Assembly: GCF_010993705.1 (NCBI RefSeq)
Contig: NZ_WOFO01000001.1
Location: forward strand, 610,598-674,597
Direction of reading: 5' to 3'
Length of the DNA stretch: 64,000 nucleotides
Origin: Cyclobacterium sp. SYSU L10401
GTDB taxonomy: Bacteria > Bacteroidota > Bacteroidia > Cytophagales > Cyclobacteriaceae
The notes under the pieces were generated by a model. That model had not been told where the DNA came from, searched no databases, and worked only from the letters and a program-made list of their open reading frames with translations. This document shows positions 26,860-35,739 of this stretch, one piece after another (position 1 is the first letter of the stretch; every line of letters starts with the position of its first letter). A program made the position numbers and the translations under genes.

Positions 26860-27702
26860 TCAGGATTGTTGTTGAAGCCAATAGGCTTCCAAAAGTTGGG
26901 TGTTTTTTAGGTTTTCAGCACCCCTTTGATAGGTGGTGTTTTGGGTGGGAAGGGTCTGGTGAATATTCTTGAAATATTTCCGAAGATTCTCCACGGAGGA
27001 GTACACCCCATCTAAATTTCCAAAAACACTGATTTTACAATGGGATTGATCAAAGGCAAGTTGCTGAAGGACGGTAAACAAGTACCTCAAAAGAGCCTGC
27101 TCTTCATGAATGATAAACCTGTTAAAAACCATTAGCTCCCCTTCTTTAAAGCCTGCAATATACATGCTGTTTGGAGAAGTATGGATAAATATTTCCTGGT
27201 TAAGCCAATCTTTGGTGTGGTTGAGAAAAAAATCCAAAACATGGGCGGCACCATGGGAGATTTCCAATTCGGGTAAACTTGTATCCAGCATATCTAATAG
27301 CGCCTTGTCTGCTACGCCAAGAACCTGAATATTGTCAGAAATTTTGGAATAAATGACTTCGTCCTCCTGGGCGTTTATCTTAGTGGCAAAGTTTAAATAA
27401 AGTGCACTGTGAGCAGGGTTAAATAAAACTCCGGGAACCAGGGTAAATTTTTGATCATGTATGTATAATTTACCTGAGGTGTTGGAGGCATTGATCAACT
27501 CATCATTGGCAACGATTTTTCCCAGCGCATCCTTTTCATGTAAGGGGTAAAGGTTGGCAGCAGCAATAGACTGACCTGCATTGCCATGGGCAATTACCGT
27601 TAATAAGCTTTCATATAAGAAAAGCGATAGATTTGATATGTCCTGCAAATCAAATCTATCGCTGATGAATTTACTCTGGATATGATTGGTTTCTTCCGCC
27701 AA
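26860..27702 (-). CDS. DUF3822 family protein
   Basis: A 280-residue cytoplasmic protein resembling the DUF3822 family of Bacteroidota, which has an actin-like ATPase-type fold by prediction and sits beside coaD in many genomes. Supporting features: the SLFLYESLLTVIAHGN and FNRFIIHEEQALLRYLF segments and the coaD linkage. Function unknown. It is packed 2 bp from the genes on either side. Confidence 0.75.
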   Translation of the reverse strand: MAEETNHIQSKFISDRFDLQDISNLSLFLYESLLTVIAHGNAGQSIAAANLYPLHEKDALGKIVANDELINASNTSGKLYIHDQKFTLVPGVLFNPAHSALYLNFATKINAQEDEVIYSKISDNIQVLGVADKALLDMLDTSLPELEISHGAAHVLDFFLNHTKDWLNQEIFIHTSPNSMYIAGFKEGELMVFNRFIIHEEQALLRYLFTVLQQLAFDQSHCKISVFGNLDGVYSSVENLRKYFKNIHQTLPTQNTTYQRGAENLKNTQLLEAYWLQQQS

Positions 27703-27704
27703 GC

Positions 27705-28286
27705 TTATTCCCAGTTTCCTGAGGTAGAAGAATCCGTTCTGGAACCTACCCTCAAAGCCTTTTCGTTATTGTTTCTTCTTCTCTCAGGATTGATCGGAGC
27801 CGGATCTCTTATTTCAAACACAGCAATCTCCCTGTTACTCCGCTCGATTTTGTCTGCAAAGAACTCAAAAGTTTTACCACCTGAGCCTGGTACTACATTT
27901 AAAAGATCCAGGTTGAAATCAGGATATTTGTTTTCATTGAAAAGCGAATCCTGGACATTGACCGAACCAAGTGTGTCCATAGTTACTGTGGTTTCTTCCT
28001 TACCGTATTCCAGAAGCTCGGTAGTTTCAGTCCTTTGCACGTTGTAAATTAAACCGTCCTGAATAAATTCTTTCAAATCATTCCAGTTTGAGGCATACTC
28101 TCCTTTAGTGCCCAGATAGGCAATTTGGGCATCCTTCAGCATTTCCAGTTTTTCAATAATTCTTTCTTCGGTTCTTTCAAGCATTTTTTCTTCCTCTACT
28201 ACTTCATCCACTCCCAAATACAACCTGTATCCAAGACCCAATGCTCCCAGAAGAAATACAATCGATAAAATCTTACTCAACGTCAT
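27705..28286 (-). CDS. Single-pass membrane protein of unknown function
   Basis: A 193-residue protein with an N-terminal membrane helix (SKILSIVFLLGALGLGYRLY), a charged helical stretch (EVVEEEKMLERTEERIIEKL) that could be a short coiled coil, and then a segment, LKDAQIAYLGTKGEYASNW, whose pattern recalls pseudopilins and other fibre subunits. The C-terminus is Arg, Asn and Ser rich and probably disordered. No named family recognised. First gene in the unit leading to coaD. Confidence 0.65.
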   Translation of the reverse strand: MTLSKILSIVFLLGALGLGYRLYLGVDEVVEEEKMLERTEERIIEKLEMLKDAQIAYLGTKGEYASNWNDLKEFIQDGLIYNVQRTETTELLEYGKEETTVTMDTLGSVNVQDSLFNENKYPDFNLDLLNVVPGSGGKTFEFFADKIERSNREIAVFEIRDPAPINPERRRNNNEKALRVGSRTDSSTSGNWE

Positions 28287-28347
28287 TTTAAATATCTTTA
28301 AGGCTTAATTAAATTAATTTTAAGAATTGATGGTTTGTTTTAGAATG

Positions 28348-28851
28348 CTATTTTATGCAATTATTTTCAAAATTAAAATAACCTTTCCATATTCTTACAT
28401 CATTAAAGGAATTAATTCTACTGAACACCTCATGTTTTTCTTTCAAAGGTAACAATTTTATTTCATCCAGGGATAAGAATCGGATGTCCTCAATCAATTG
28501 CTGCTCATCCCCCAACTCCGGATCTGTCCCCAAAACCAACGCTCCGCCTTTCTGGTGCACTTCAAAAAAAAGTTCCAGTGCGTGCAGAGGTGGGGAGAGA
28601 AATTCGTGGACAAATAAATAATTTCCCACATCAATCGTTAATCCTGTTTCTTCATAAAACTCCCTTTTAAGGTTTTCTTTGGCATTTTGGCCAAACTGCA
28701 TGCCTCCTCCCGGAACATTCCAGAAGGCTTTGCCTTCTCCCATGCGGTGTTTGATCATGAGTAGCTTATCATCTTGGATCAAAAGTCCATTTACCCTCAC
28801 CCTAAGCCGGTTTCCGAAATTATCTGTAATCTCCTTTTTTATGTTAGGCAT
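28348..28851 (-). CDS. Nudix hydrolase
   Basis: A 167-residue single-domain Nudix protein. The box reads GGMQFGQ-x7-REFYEETGL: the catalytic REFYEE is intact, but the first Glu of Gx5E is Gln here. Lines of conservation such as MGEGKAFWNVPGGGM suggest a pyrophosphohydrolase of the MutT/ADP-ribose kind, substrate unknown. I start at the ATG 28851 (MPNIKKEI), leaving 22 bp to the divergent helicase gene, so both promoters must overlap the other gene's 5' end. Confidence 0.82.
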   Translation of the reverse strand: MPNIKKEITDNFGNRLRVRVNGLLIQDDKLLMIKHRMGEGKAFWNVPGGGMQFGQNAKENLKREFYEETGLTIDVGNYLFVHEFLSPPLHALELFFEVHQKGGALVLGTDPELGDEQQLIEDIRFLSLDEIKLLPLKEKHEVFSRINSFNDVRIWKGYFNFENNCIK

Positions 28852-28873
28852 TTTCCCTTTAGTTTCGCAACAG

Positions 28874-30298
28874 ATGCATAAAGATAACCAAGCCAATTCA
28901 AAGCCTTCCGAAAAAATCAGGAAAATATTCCCTCACAACCCCACCGTTGATCAGCAGATTTTTTTTGAAGCCATGAACGACTTTTTAAAAGGGAAGGGAA
29001 CCACAGCTACTGCTTTTATTTTGAAGGGTTTTGCCGGAACGGGTAAAACAACTGCCCTGGCAGCACTGGTACGTATTTTGCCGGATTTTGGATTAAGGCC
29101 TGTCATGCTGGCTCCCACCGGGAGGGCTGCTAAAGTCATGAGTGCCTATGCCGGGAAGACAGCCTATACCATTCATAAAATCATCTACCGGCCTAAGGAA
29201 AAGTCCGGAGATGGCCTTTATGGTTTTGAAGTACAAAAGAATTACTACCATCAATCTGTTTTTATTGTAGATGAAGCTTCCATGCTATCAGATGATCGCA
29301 CCTCGGGCAAATCCTTGCTGGCTGATCTGATCACTTTTGTATTTCAAAATCCTGAAAACAGGTTGATGCTAATAGGGGATATGGCACAGTTGCCTCCCGT
29401 GGGAAGTGAAGACAGTCCTGCATTGGATAGGGATTATCTGGCAAGGAATTTTAAGCTGGAAGTGCAGGAAGCCGTATTGAAAGTTGTAACCCGGCAACAA
29501 TTGCATTCCGGGATTCTGGCCAATGCGACCTCATTGAGGGAGCAAGTGACAGCAAAAACACCAAAAATCACGTTTAAATCTAAGGGCTTTGCTGATTTTT
29601 ACCGCATGACAGGAGAAAGGCTTGAAGATGGATTAAGGTATGCCTATGATAAATTCGGCCTGGACAATACCATGATCATTACCCGATCCAATAAGGCTGC
29701 CGTGCAGTACAACAGGTACATCAGAAATGCGATTTTTTATCATGAAGATGAATTGAGTGCAGGTGATCGCCTGATGATAGTAAAGAACAATTACACCTAC
29801 ATGGAAGAATCTCAGAAAGTAAGTTTTTTGGCCAATGGAGATTTTGTAGAAATTCTTAAAATTCGTTCATTTGAAGAAGTTTATGGCTTGAGGTTTGCTA
29901 CATTGGAATTGAGGTTGATCGATTATCCGGATGAGTTGCCTTTTGAGGCCAGGGTAATATTGGATACTTTACATTCCGAATTACCGGCTTTGGGTCAGGA
30001 CCAATGGAAGGAGTTGTATAATTTGGTGACTGAGGACTACCTGGATCTGGGCAGCAAGACAAAAGTCAGGGAAGCTTTAAAGAAAGATCCCTATTTGAAT
30101 GCCCTTCAGGTAAAATATGCCTACACGCTGACCTGTCATAAATCTCAGGGAGGTCAATGGGATGCGGTATTTGTGGACCAGGGCTATTTAAAGGAGGGGC
30201 AGATTGATAAAAATTATGTAAGGTGGTTATATACCGCCATGACCCGGGCAAAGGAAGAATTATTTATGGTGAACTTTCATTCCAGTTTTTTCATTTAA
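28874..30298 (+). CDS. RecD/UvrD-like superfamily 1 DNA helicase
   Basis: A 474-residue ATP-dependent DNA helicase. Motif I (Walker A) GFAGTGKT is at 52-59, motif Ia is PTGRAAKVM, motif II reads VFIVDEASM, motif III GDMAQLPPVG, and near the C-terminus TCHKSQGGQWDAVFVD (motif V) and YTAMTRAKEEL (motif VI). The short length without RecB or RecC neighbours fits the RecD2-like/AAA_30 stand-alone helicases. It probably serves DNA repair or recombination. Start ATG 28874 chosen because upstream codons run through the Nudix gene. Confidence 0.9.
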   Translation: MHKDNQANSKPSEKIRKIFPHNPTVDQQIFFEAMNDFLKGKGTTATAFILKGFAGTGKTTALAALVRILPDFGLRPVMLAPTGRAAKVMSAYAGKTAYTIHKIIYRPKEKSGDGLYGFEVQKNYYHQSVFIVDEASMLSDDRTSGKSLLADLITFVFQNPENRLMLIGDMAQLPPVGSEDSPALDRDYLARNFKLEVQEAVLKVVTRQQLHSGILANATSLREQVTAKTPKITFKSKGFADFYRMTGERLEDGLRYAYDKFGLDNTMIITRSNKAAVQYNRYIRNAIFYHEDELSAGDRLMIVKNNYTYMEESQKVSFLANGDFVEILKIRSFEEVYGLRFATLELRLIDYPDELPFEARVILDTLHSELPALGQDQWKELYNLVTEDYLDLGSKTKVREALKKDPYLNALQVKYAYTLTCHKSQGGQWDAVFVDQGYLKEGQIDKNYVRWLYTAMTRAKEELFMVNFHSSFFI

Positions 30299-30339
30299 TG
30301 CATATCGAAGGAGAAATTTTAAATTACTAATTTAATATT

Positions 30340-30741
30340 ATGAAAAAGTTATTGACATTCGCATTGGCTCTGGCCTTCAGTACGGTCCTGGTAATGGCTC
30401 AGGAAAAGGCAGCAGATGGACCTGTGATTACCTTTGAAGAGTCTTCCAAGGATTTTGGAGACATCACACAGGGAGACAAAGTAGAAAATGTGTTTAAATT
30501 TGAAAATACAGGAACAGCCCCTTTGGTTATTTCCAACGTGGCTGCTACCTGTGGCTGCACCGTGCCCAGTTGGCCCAAGGAACCCATTGCACCGGGAAAA
30601 AAAGGAGAAATCAAGGTGTCTTTTAACTCCGCCGGAAAGATGGGAAAACAAAACAGTGTGGTTCGGATATACTCCAATGCCAGTGAGCCCATTGAAAAAG
30701 TTTCCATGATTTCCAATGTACTTCCCAAAGGGACCAAATAA
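30340..30741 (+). CDS. DUF1573 exported protein
   Basis: A 133-residue exported protein. Signal peptide MKKLLTFALALAFSTVLVMAQ is followed by one Ig-like DUF1573 domain: DFGDITQGDKVENVFKFENTG, then CGCTVPSWPKEPIAPGK and VSFNSAGKMGKQNSVVRIYSN. The fold resembles ASH/MSP-like domains; role unknown, possibly surface or periplasmic. It ends 26 bp before a good intrinsic terminator. Confidence 0.9.
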   Translation: MKKLLTFALALAFSTVLVMAQEKAADGPVITFEESSKDFGDITQGDKVENVFKFENTGTAPLVISNVAATCGCTVPSWPKEPIAPGKKGEIKVSFNSAGKMGKQNSVVRIYSNASEPIEKVSMISNVLPKGTK

Positions 30742-30767
30742 TCCGATATCTTATCAATTGCATTTTA

Positions 30768-30798
30768 AACCTGCTCAAGTTTATCTGGGCAGGTTTTT
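30768..30798 (+). terminator. Intrinsic terminator after the DUF1573 gene
   Basis: Arms AACCTGCTCA (30768-30777) and TGGGCAGGTT (30786-30795) pair over 10 bp with one G-U, an 8-nt loop, then TTT. It lies between convergent genes and could serve the minus-strand SGNH gene too, since AAAA precedes it only weakly on that side. Confidence 0.75.
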
Positions 30799-30802
30799 CG
30801 GC

Positions 30803-31555
30803 TTATTGGTGGATGGCTTGTTTGATGATCCTGGTCAAAGAGCTGGCCCATTGGGCGTAAATGTGTCTGTTGGGATGCAGGCCATCCTCCACTACATGGT
30901 CAGCAAATCCTCCAATGGACCTGTAACTTTCCGTGATCTCCAAATAGGGGAAATTGAAATCAGCCGCCAGCTGTTTTACTACCTGGTTGAAGGCATCAAT
31001 TTCCCGGGAAATATCAGCTTTAGCCTGTGGGCTGGAATGGCCAAAGGGCGTTACCCCCCAATCCGGGATGGAAATCAACACCAGTCGATTTGAGTTTCCA
31101 TTGAGCAGGGCCAGGCTTATGGATATCAATTCTTTCAGTTCATCCTTAAACCGGGGTAAAGCGAGTCCCCGGTATTGGTTATTTACCCCTATCAGAAGGC
31201 TGACAAAATCAAAGCTTCCTGTTTCTAGATTTTTAGCCTTTAATTCGGCCAGCAGTTCTCCACTGGTCCAGCCTGTTTTTGCAATGATTTTGATTTTGGA
31301 GAAGTGAATGCCTTCATTTTTCAGCATGCGCCCTGCCTGCATCGGATAAGTAAATTCCGGGACCTCTCCTTCACCTACAGTATAACTGTCCCCTAACGCC
31401 AAATAACTAAATTCATCAGAAATAAATTCGGGATTGTTTTTTGGGATGTTTTCAGGCATATTATCTTGAATTACACAGGAAGAATTAAAAATTAAAATAC
31501 TGAATGAAAGGATAATGTGAGGCCATATTTTGGTTTCAGGATCAAACAGGTGCAT
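30803..31555 (-). CDS. SGNH/GDSL hydrolase lipoprotein
   Basis: A 250-residue exported esterase/lipase-like protein. A hydrophobic stretch ends in the lipobox FNSSC with Cys27. SGNH blocks: ALGDSYTVGEG (catalytic Ser), LLIGVNNQYRG (Gly and Asn of blocks II and III) and DGLHPNRHIYAQWA (catalytic Asp and His). Family members deacylate or deacetylate lipids, polysaccharides or other esters; substrate unknown. Last gene of a five-gene operon with peptidoglycan enzymes, so a cell-wall O-acetyl target is conceivable. Confidence 0.88.
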   Translation of the reverse strand: MHLFDPETKIWPHIILSFSILIFNSSCVIQDNMPENIPKNNPEFISDEFSYLALGDSYTVGEGEVPEFTYPMQAGRMLKNEGIHFSKIKIIAKTGWTSGELLAELKAKNLETGSFDFVSLLIGVNNQYRGLALPRFKDELKELISISLALLNGNSNRLVLISIPDWGVTPFGHSSPQAKADISREIDAFNQVVKQLAADFNFPYLEITESYRSIGGFADHVVEDGLHPNRHIYAQWASSLTRIIKQAIHQ

Positions 31556-31563
31556 AAGATAGT

Positions 31564-32610
31564 TTACTGGAAAATGGCTCCCCTGGTTTCCAGTATTCCC
31601 TGGTCGGCATCCATGGCCATTTTGGCCCCAAAGGGCAACAGGAACTGCTTGGGTACATGGCCGATCATTGCCCCCCTGAATGCCGGGATCTTATGGGGGA
31701 GCAGGTAATCATCAAAAATCTGGTCCAGGGTAAGGTTACCGTAACCTCCACCAGGGTCGCAATCTGTACATTGTCCAAATACAAACCCCTTGATGTCTTT
31801 AAATACCCCCATCAGCATCAGGGTACTCATCATTCGGTCTATCCTATAGGGCTCTTCTCCTATATCCTCCAGGAATAGGATTTTATTTTTAAAGTCTGGA
31901 AGGTAAGGTGATCCGGCCAATGCGGTGAGCACGGTAAGGTTGCCTCCTACAAGATCTCCCTCTGCTTTTCCAGGGTGGATGGTTCGGATCCGATTTTTCT
32001 TGATTACCAGGTCATCGGTTTCTTCCTTTTCATTTTCATAGGTAATCCTGTCTCCGCTGCCGAAAAAAACGTTTCGGAACTGGTTGGCATTGAAACTGTT
32101 CCAGCTTCCGGAGCCATTGGGACCATGAAAGGTAATCAACCCCGTCTGGGCATTTATGGCATTGTGCAGCGCCGTGATATCACTGTATCCCAGGATGGGC
32201 TTGGGGTTCTTTCTGATGAGCGCATAGTCTATCAATGGGAGTATCCTGGCAGCACCGGATCCACCCCGGATACAGACCACAGCTTTTATATTTTTATTTC
32301 CAAACATTTCGTTGAGGTCGACAGCTCTTTCAGCATCGCTGCCTGCCAGGTGTCCCCTTCGTTCACTCAGGTACCTCCCTTCAACTACTTTTAATCCAAG
32401 GGCCTCAAGTGCTTCTCTGGCGAAGGTGAATTCCATCCTATCAGCTGTAGCTGCAGAAGGGCTGATCAGCCCAACCTGGTCCCCGGGCTTCAGTTTTTTG
32501 GGTAGAAGGGTCTCCGGTTCGATGTGGTTTTTAGTGGTGTGGGTAAAACCCAAAACGGGTGCCATCCCCAGACCCAAGCCCAGGGATTTGATAAATTGTC
32601 TTTTTTTCAT
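31564..32610 (-). CDS. LD-carboxypeptidase (peptidase S66)
   Basis: Cleaves the terminal D-Ala from the tetrapeptide of recycled peptidoglycan (L,D-carboxypeptidase). The 348-residue protein has the S66 triad: Ser118 in IRGGSGAARIL, a Glu in ILFLEDIGEEPYRIDRM and a His in IGHVPKQFLLPFGA, plus GYSDITALH. The N-terminus MKKRQFIKSLGLGLGMAPVLG resembles a Tat-like or Sec signal, unusual because LdcA of E. coli is cytoplasmic. Eight bp from both neighbours in the operon with the DacB-like protein. Confidence 0.92.
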   Translation of the reverse strand: MKKRQFIKSLGLGLGMAPVLGFTHTTKNHIEPETLLPKKLKPGDQVGLISPSAATADRMEFTFAREALEALGLKVVEGRYLSERRGHLAGSDAERAVDLNEMFGNKNIKAVVCIRGGSGAARILPLIDYALIRKNPKPILGYSDITALHNAINAQTGLITFHGPNGSGSWNSFNANQFRNVFFGSGDRITYENEKEETDDLVIKKNRIRTIHPGKAEGDLVGGNLTVLTALAGSPYLPDFKNKILFLEDIGEEPYRIDRMMSTLMLMGVFKDIKGFVFGQCTDCDPGGGYGNLTLDQIFDDYLLPHKIPAFRGAMIGHVPKQFLLPFGAKMAMDADQGILETRGAIFQ

Positions 32611-32618
32611 GGCAGAAT

Positions 32619-33908
32619 TTAAAAATTATCCCTGATATAAAGCAAGACTTTTTCCATTTGATTCCGGACCACGGAGGCTTTATGGGGGTAATTGTTGTTC
32701 ATAAAGGCAAAGGCATATATTTTATTCTTTTTGGTTTTTAAAAATCCCACCATGCTGTGGTGATTGCTGATGGTGCCGGTCTTTGCCATCACATAGGGGA
32801 CGGGGGCTTGATAATTAAACTTCAGGGTGCCTGTTCTGCCTCCGGTGGGTAGCAGGCCAAAGAGCTCCTCATCAGGGAAAAGCCGGTAGATTTTTTCTAC
32901 CAGTGCTACCATGGTTCTGGGCGTAAAAAGGTTGTGCCTGGATAGGCCCGAGCCATCTACCCACTGAGGGTCATCCGGAAGGTCGTACAAGTAGGTTTTT
33001 TTCAGGTATTCAATGGCTTTTTCACTGTTCAATTCCCGGTGAACTTCATCAGCAATTTGTAACAAAAGCTGTTCTGCAATAAAATTATCACTTTCCAGGA
33101 GCATCTCCTTGTACAAGGCTTTGGTGGGAATACCTTTCAAAATAAAATGATCCGGAGGTAGTTTTTCATTAGATAATACCACTGGTATTTCCCAGTCTTT
33201 GCTGGCAATCTCTGCAAATATTTCGTCAGAGATGATAAAGGGAACCTTGGTGTCTCTTCCGTTATAGGTTCGGGGATTGTAAAAAAAACTGTTGCTGTGC
33301 CAGTCCCTTTGCACATTTTTGACAGGTTTTTCAGTAGCCTCAATTTTAAACAGAGAGGGACTGATCACCGGCCTGTTGTTTACATTTCTTGCCTGGACTA
33401 AATTCCCGAATAAAGGCATGGGTGACTTTTCCGGAGAATAGGAATAATAATAATCATCCCATTGCCAGCCATAGCCAAAAGCTTCATCTTTCCAGTTACT
33501 ACCGGAATAATACACCGTATCGTACTTGGATAGGAATTTTTTCAGTTCGGGATTTGGTAGGGAGGGGTATTTCCATGATGGGTCCCCTGTTCCCCATATG
33601 GTTACTTTATTCCCCTCAGGCAGGAATCGCAAAAAGGTGGTGCTATCCCCCAATACCATGAGAGAACCAAAAAAAGTGAAAAGCTTGGTAGTGGAAGCTG
33701 GGATAAAATACAAATGGCCATTTTTGTCATAACGTATCTGCTGGCTATCCAGGTCATAAAGCATGAATCCGGTGAGGTGGTTATCAAAAAAAGTACCCTC
33801 TCCGAGAAGCTGGTCAAGGCCGATAATGATTGATTTGGCATCCTGGGCATTAGCCTTCGCCTGCAAGCAACAAAAAATGACGAGGACCATAAAGGTTTTT
33901 TTAACCAT
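32619..33908 (-). CDS. dacB: D-alanyl-D-alanine carboxypeptidase/endopeptidase (PBP4, S13)
   Basis: A penicillin-binding protein that trims or cleaves D-Ala-D-Ala crosslinks in the periplasm. The 429-residue protein carries a signal peptide (VKKTFMVLVIFCCLQAKANA), the SxxK motif at Ser72-Lys75 (PASTTKLF), SGLSRHN as the second motif, and KTGT. The order and spacing fit family S13, and length is slightly short, suggesting a reduced middle insertion. It is in a tight operon with LD-carboxypeptidase, so the two could act in turn on the same peptide stems. Confidence 0.9.
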   Translation of the reverse strand: MVKKTFMVLVIFCCLQAKANAQDAKSIIIGLDQLLGEGTFFDNHLTGFMLYDLDSQQIRYDKNGHLYFIPASTTKLFTFFGSLMVLGDSTTFLRFLPEGNKVTIWGTGDPSWKYPSLPNPELKKFLSKYDTVYYSGSNWKDEAFGYGWQWDDYYYSYSPEKSPMPLFGNLVQARNVNNRPVISPSLFKIEATEKPVKNVQRDWHSNSFFYNPRTYNGRDTKVPFIISDEIFAEIASKDWEIPVVLSNEKLPPDHFILKGIPTKALYKEMLLESDNFIAEQLLLQIADEVHRELNSEKAIEYLKKTYLYDLPDDPQWVDGSGLSRHNLFTPRTMVALVEKIYRLFPDEELFGLLPTGGRTGTLKFNYQAPVPYVMAKTGTISNHHSMVGFLKTKKNKIYAFAFMNNNYPHKASVVRNQMEKVLLYIRDNF

Positions 33909-33911
33909 ATT

Positions 33912-34301
33912 TTACCTTTGATTTACTTTGCCAAAACTAAATAATAATAATAATACCCATCCCAAAATAAAGGCCAGACCACCCAAGGGGGTTATGGCTC
34001 CCAACAAACTTATCTGGCTAAGGCAAAGAGCATACAAGCTTCCAGAAAAAATCAAAATACCGGCCACAAAAAACCAGGCACTCAGGACCAATCGTTTCTT
34101 ATCAGGATATAGCCTGGTCAGTATGCCCACCATCAGCAGTGCAAGGCTGTGGTAAAAATGATAATCCACTGCAGTCTCGTAGGTGTCCAACCTACCCGTT
34201 TCTACCAAAAAAGGTTCCAGGGCATGGGCACCAAAGGCACCAAAAATCACAGCCAGGGCACCGAATATTGCAGAGACTTGTAAAATCCGTTCTGTTTTCA
34301 T
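33912..34301 (-). CDS. DUF423 membrane protein
   Basis: A 129-residue inner-membrane protein with four hydrophobic helices (about 6-24, 48-66, 74-95, 100-122). The motif FGAFGAHALE near 15-24 and DYHFYHSLALL are diagnostic of DUF423 (YwdK/YgdD family). Function unknown. Start set at 34301 (MKTERIL). It is 3 bp from dacB and 10 bp from the yggS-like gene. Confidence 0.88.
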   Translation of the reverse strand: MKTERILQVSAIFGALAVIFGAFGAHALEPFLVETGRLDTYETAVDYHFYHSLALLMVGILTRLYPDKKRLVLSAWFFVAGILIFSGSLYALCLSQISLLGAITPLGGLAFILGWVLLLLFSFGKVNQR

Positions 34302-34311
34302 GTTTTTTAGT

Positions 34312-34995
34312 TTAGGTATAGTTTCTGGCGCCAAAAATGGCACTACCTATCCGGACCATGGTACTTCCTTCTTCCTGAGCAATGAGGTAGTCCCCGCTCA
34401 TCCCCATGGACAATTCACTCAACTGAACCTGTTCGGGAAGAGGCTGACTCTTTAGTTGGGTAAACAAGCGGTGCAAGTCTTTAAATTCCTTCCTGATGGT
34501 TTCGGAATTGTCTGTAAGGGTGGCCATTCCCATGAGGCCCAGTATTTGAATGTTTTTCATTCCTTTGATTTCTTCTCCATAAAGGAAGTCCATCAATTCC
34601 TTCTCGTCCCATCCGTATTTGGTTTCTTCTTTGGCTATATGCACCTGAAGCAAGCAAGAGATCACCCTTTCTACCTTTTTTCCTTCTTTATCTATTTGCT
34701 TCAAAAGGCGCAGGGAATCCACACTGTGAATCAGGTGGATAAAAGGGGCGATGTATTTCACCTTGTTGCGCTGAAGATGTCCAATCATGTGCCAACGGAT
34801 GTCCCCTGGCAATTGATCGGCTTTTTCAACCAATTCCTGCACCTTATTTTCCCCAAAATCCCGGATTCCCGCAGCATAAGCCTCTTCCAGGTCTGATACT
34901 GGCTTGGTTTTACTCACAGCAACCAGCCGGCAGCCGGTACTCTTGAAGGTGTTTAGGGTTTGTTTTAAATTGTCTTTGATATCAGGTTCTTGCAT
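34312..34995 (-). CDS. yggS: YggS family PLP homeostasis protein
   Basis: A 227-residue PLP-binding protein that helps to keep free pyridoxal phosphate and amino-acid pools balanced. The cofactor lysine is Lys29 in VAVSKTKP; FGENKVQE, WHMIGHLQRNK, GLMGMAT and the SMGMSGD phosphate-binding loop are all present. Size and motifs match YggS/PROSC exactly. First gene of the minus-strand operon yggS-DUF423-dacB-LdcA-SGNH; a TATCTTTG element lies upstream. Confidence 0.94.
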   Translation of the reverse strand: MQEPDIKDNLKQTLNTFKSTGCRLVAVSKTKPVSDLEEAYAAGIRDFGENKVQELVEKADQLPGDIRWHMIGHLQRNKVKYIAPFIHLIHSVDSLRLLKQIDKEGKKVERVISCLLQVHIAKEETKYGWDEKELMDFLYGEEIKGMKNIQILGLMGMATLTDNSETIRKEFKDLHRLFTQLKSQPLPEQVQLSELSMGMSGDYLIAQEEGSTMVRIGSAIFGARNYT

Positions 34996-35033
34996 TTTAA
35001 CGTATTAAGCTGCTGTTTTTGTCAATTCAGAAA

Positions 35034-35041
35034 CAAAGATA
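35034..35041 (-). promoter_or_regulatory. TAnnTTTG element upstream of the yggS operon
   Basis: The minus strand reads TATCTTTG, 38 nt before the yggS ATG, in the place expected for the -7 element of the five-gene operon. No -33 TTTG at standard spacing. Confidence 0.35.
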
Positions 35042-35151
35042 TGGGTATATCAGGTACATTGCTACTAATAAACCTTTTGATGTGTAGCTGGTTTGGATAA
35101 AAATATATTTAAATTAAAACCAGATAGGATAATTTTATAAACAATAGACAA

Positions 35152-35739
35152 ATGAAGTTAAAAACGCTGTTTGTATTGGCTGGGATGTTTATCGGAATCA
35201 TTTGCAAAGGTCAGAACAAATCCTCTATACCTTCCATCAATGAGGAGAGAAAGAGGCTGGAAAGCAATGGTATGCTCGTTCTTGGTTCCTGGGCAGTGGG
35301 GAATATCGTTTGGGGAGGAATCGGTGCCTCAAGGACCACGGGTGCCAGGAAGGGGTTTCACCAAATGAATATGTATTGGAACACGGTCAACCTGGCCATT
35401 GCCGGACTGGGTTATTTCAATGCCAGGCGCCATCAGGAAAATAAAGGTTTGTGGGAAAGTCTGGAGGCCCAACATAAAACGGAGAAAATTTTACTTTTCA
35501 ATGCGGCCCTGGATTTAGGGTATATGGCAGGGGGGCTGTATTTGAAGGAAAGAGGTAAAAGACAACAAAAAAATCAGCTGATCGGTTTTGGAAATGCCGT
35601 CATGCTTCAAGGGGCTTTTTTATTAGTATTTGATGGGGTGCTGTATGCCCTACAGGTAAAGAATAAAGCAAATTTTAAACCCTGGATGGACAAATTATCC
35701 ATCCATGCCAACGGGTTAAGTTATAAAATTAAAATATGA
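35152..35739 (+). CDS. DUF6992-like membrane protein
   Basis: A 195-residue protein with a signal peptide or first helix (LKTLFVLAGMFIGIICKGQ) and further hydrophobic segments near 40-58, 76-92, 118-133 and 143-165. The pattern (SWAVGNIVWGGIGASRTTGARKGFHQMN, NTVNLAIAGLGY) resembles the DUF6992 family of Bacteroidota; no function is known. Isolated gene, followed by a long inverted repeat. Confidence 0.65.
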   Translation: MKLKTLFVLAGMFIGIICKGQNKSSIPSINEERKRLESNGMLVLGSWAVGNIVWGGIGASRTTGARKGFHQMNMYWNTVNLAIAGLGYFNARRHQENKGLWESLEAQHKTEKILLFNAALDLGYMAGGLYLKERGKRQQKNQLIGFGNAVMLQGAFLLVFDGVLYALQVKNKANFKPWMDKLSIHANGLSYKIKI

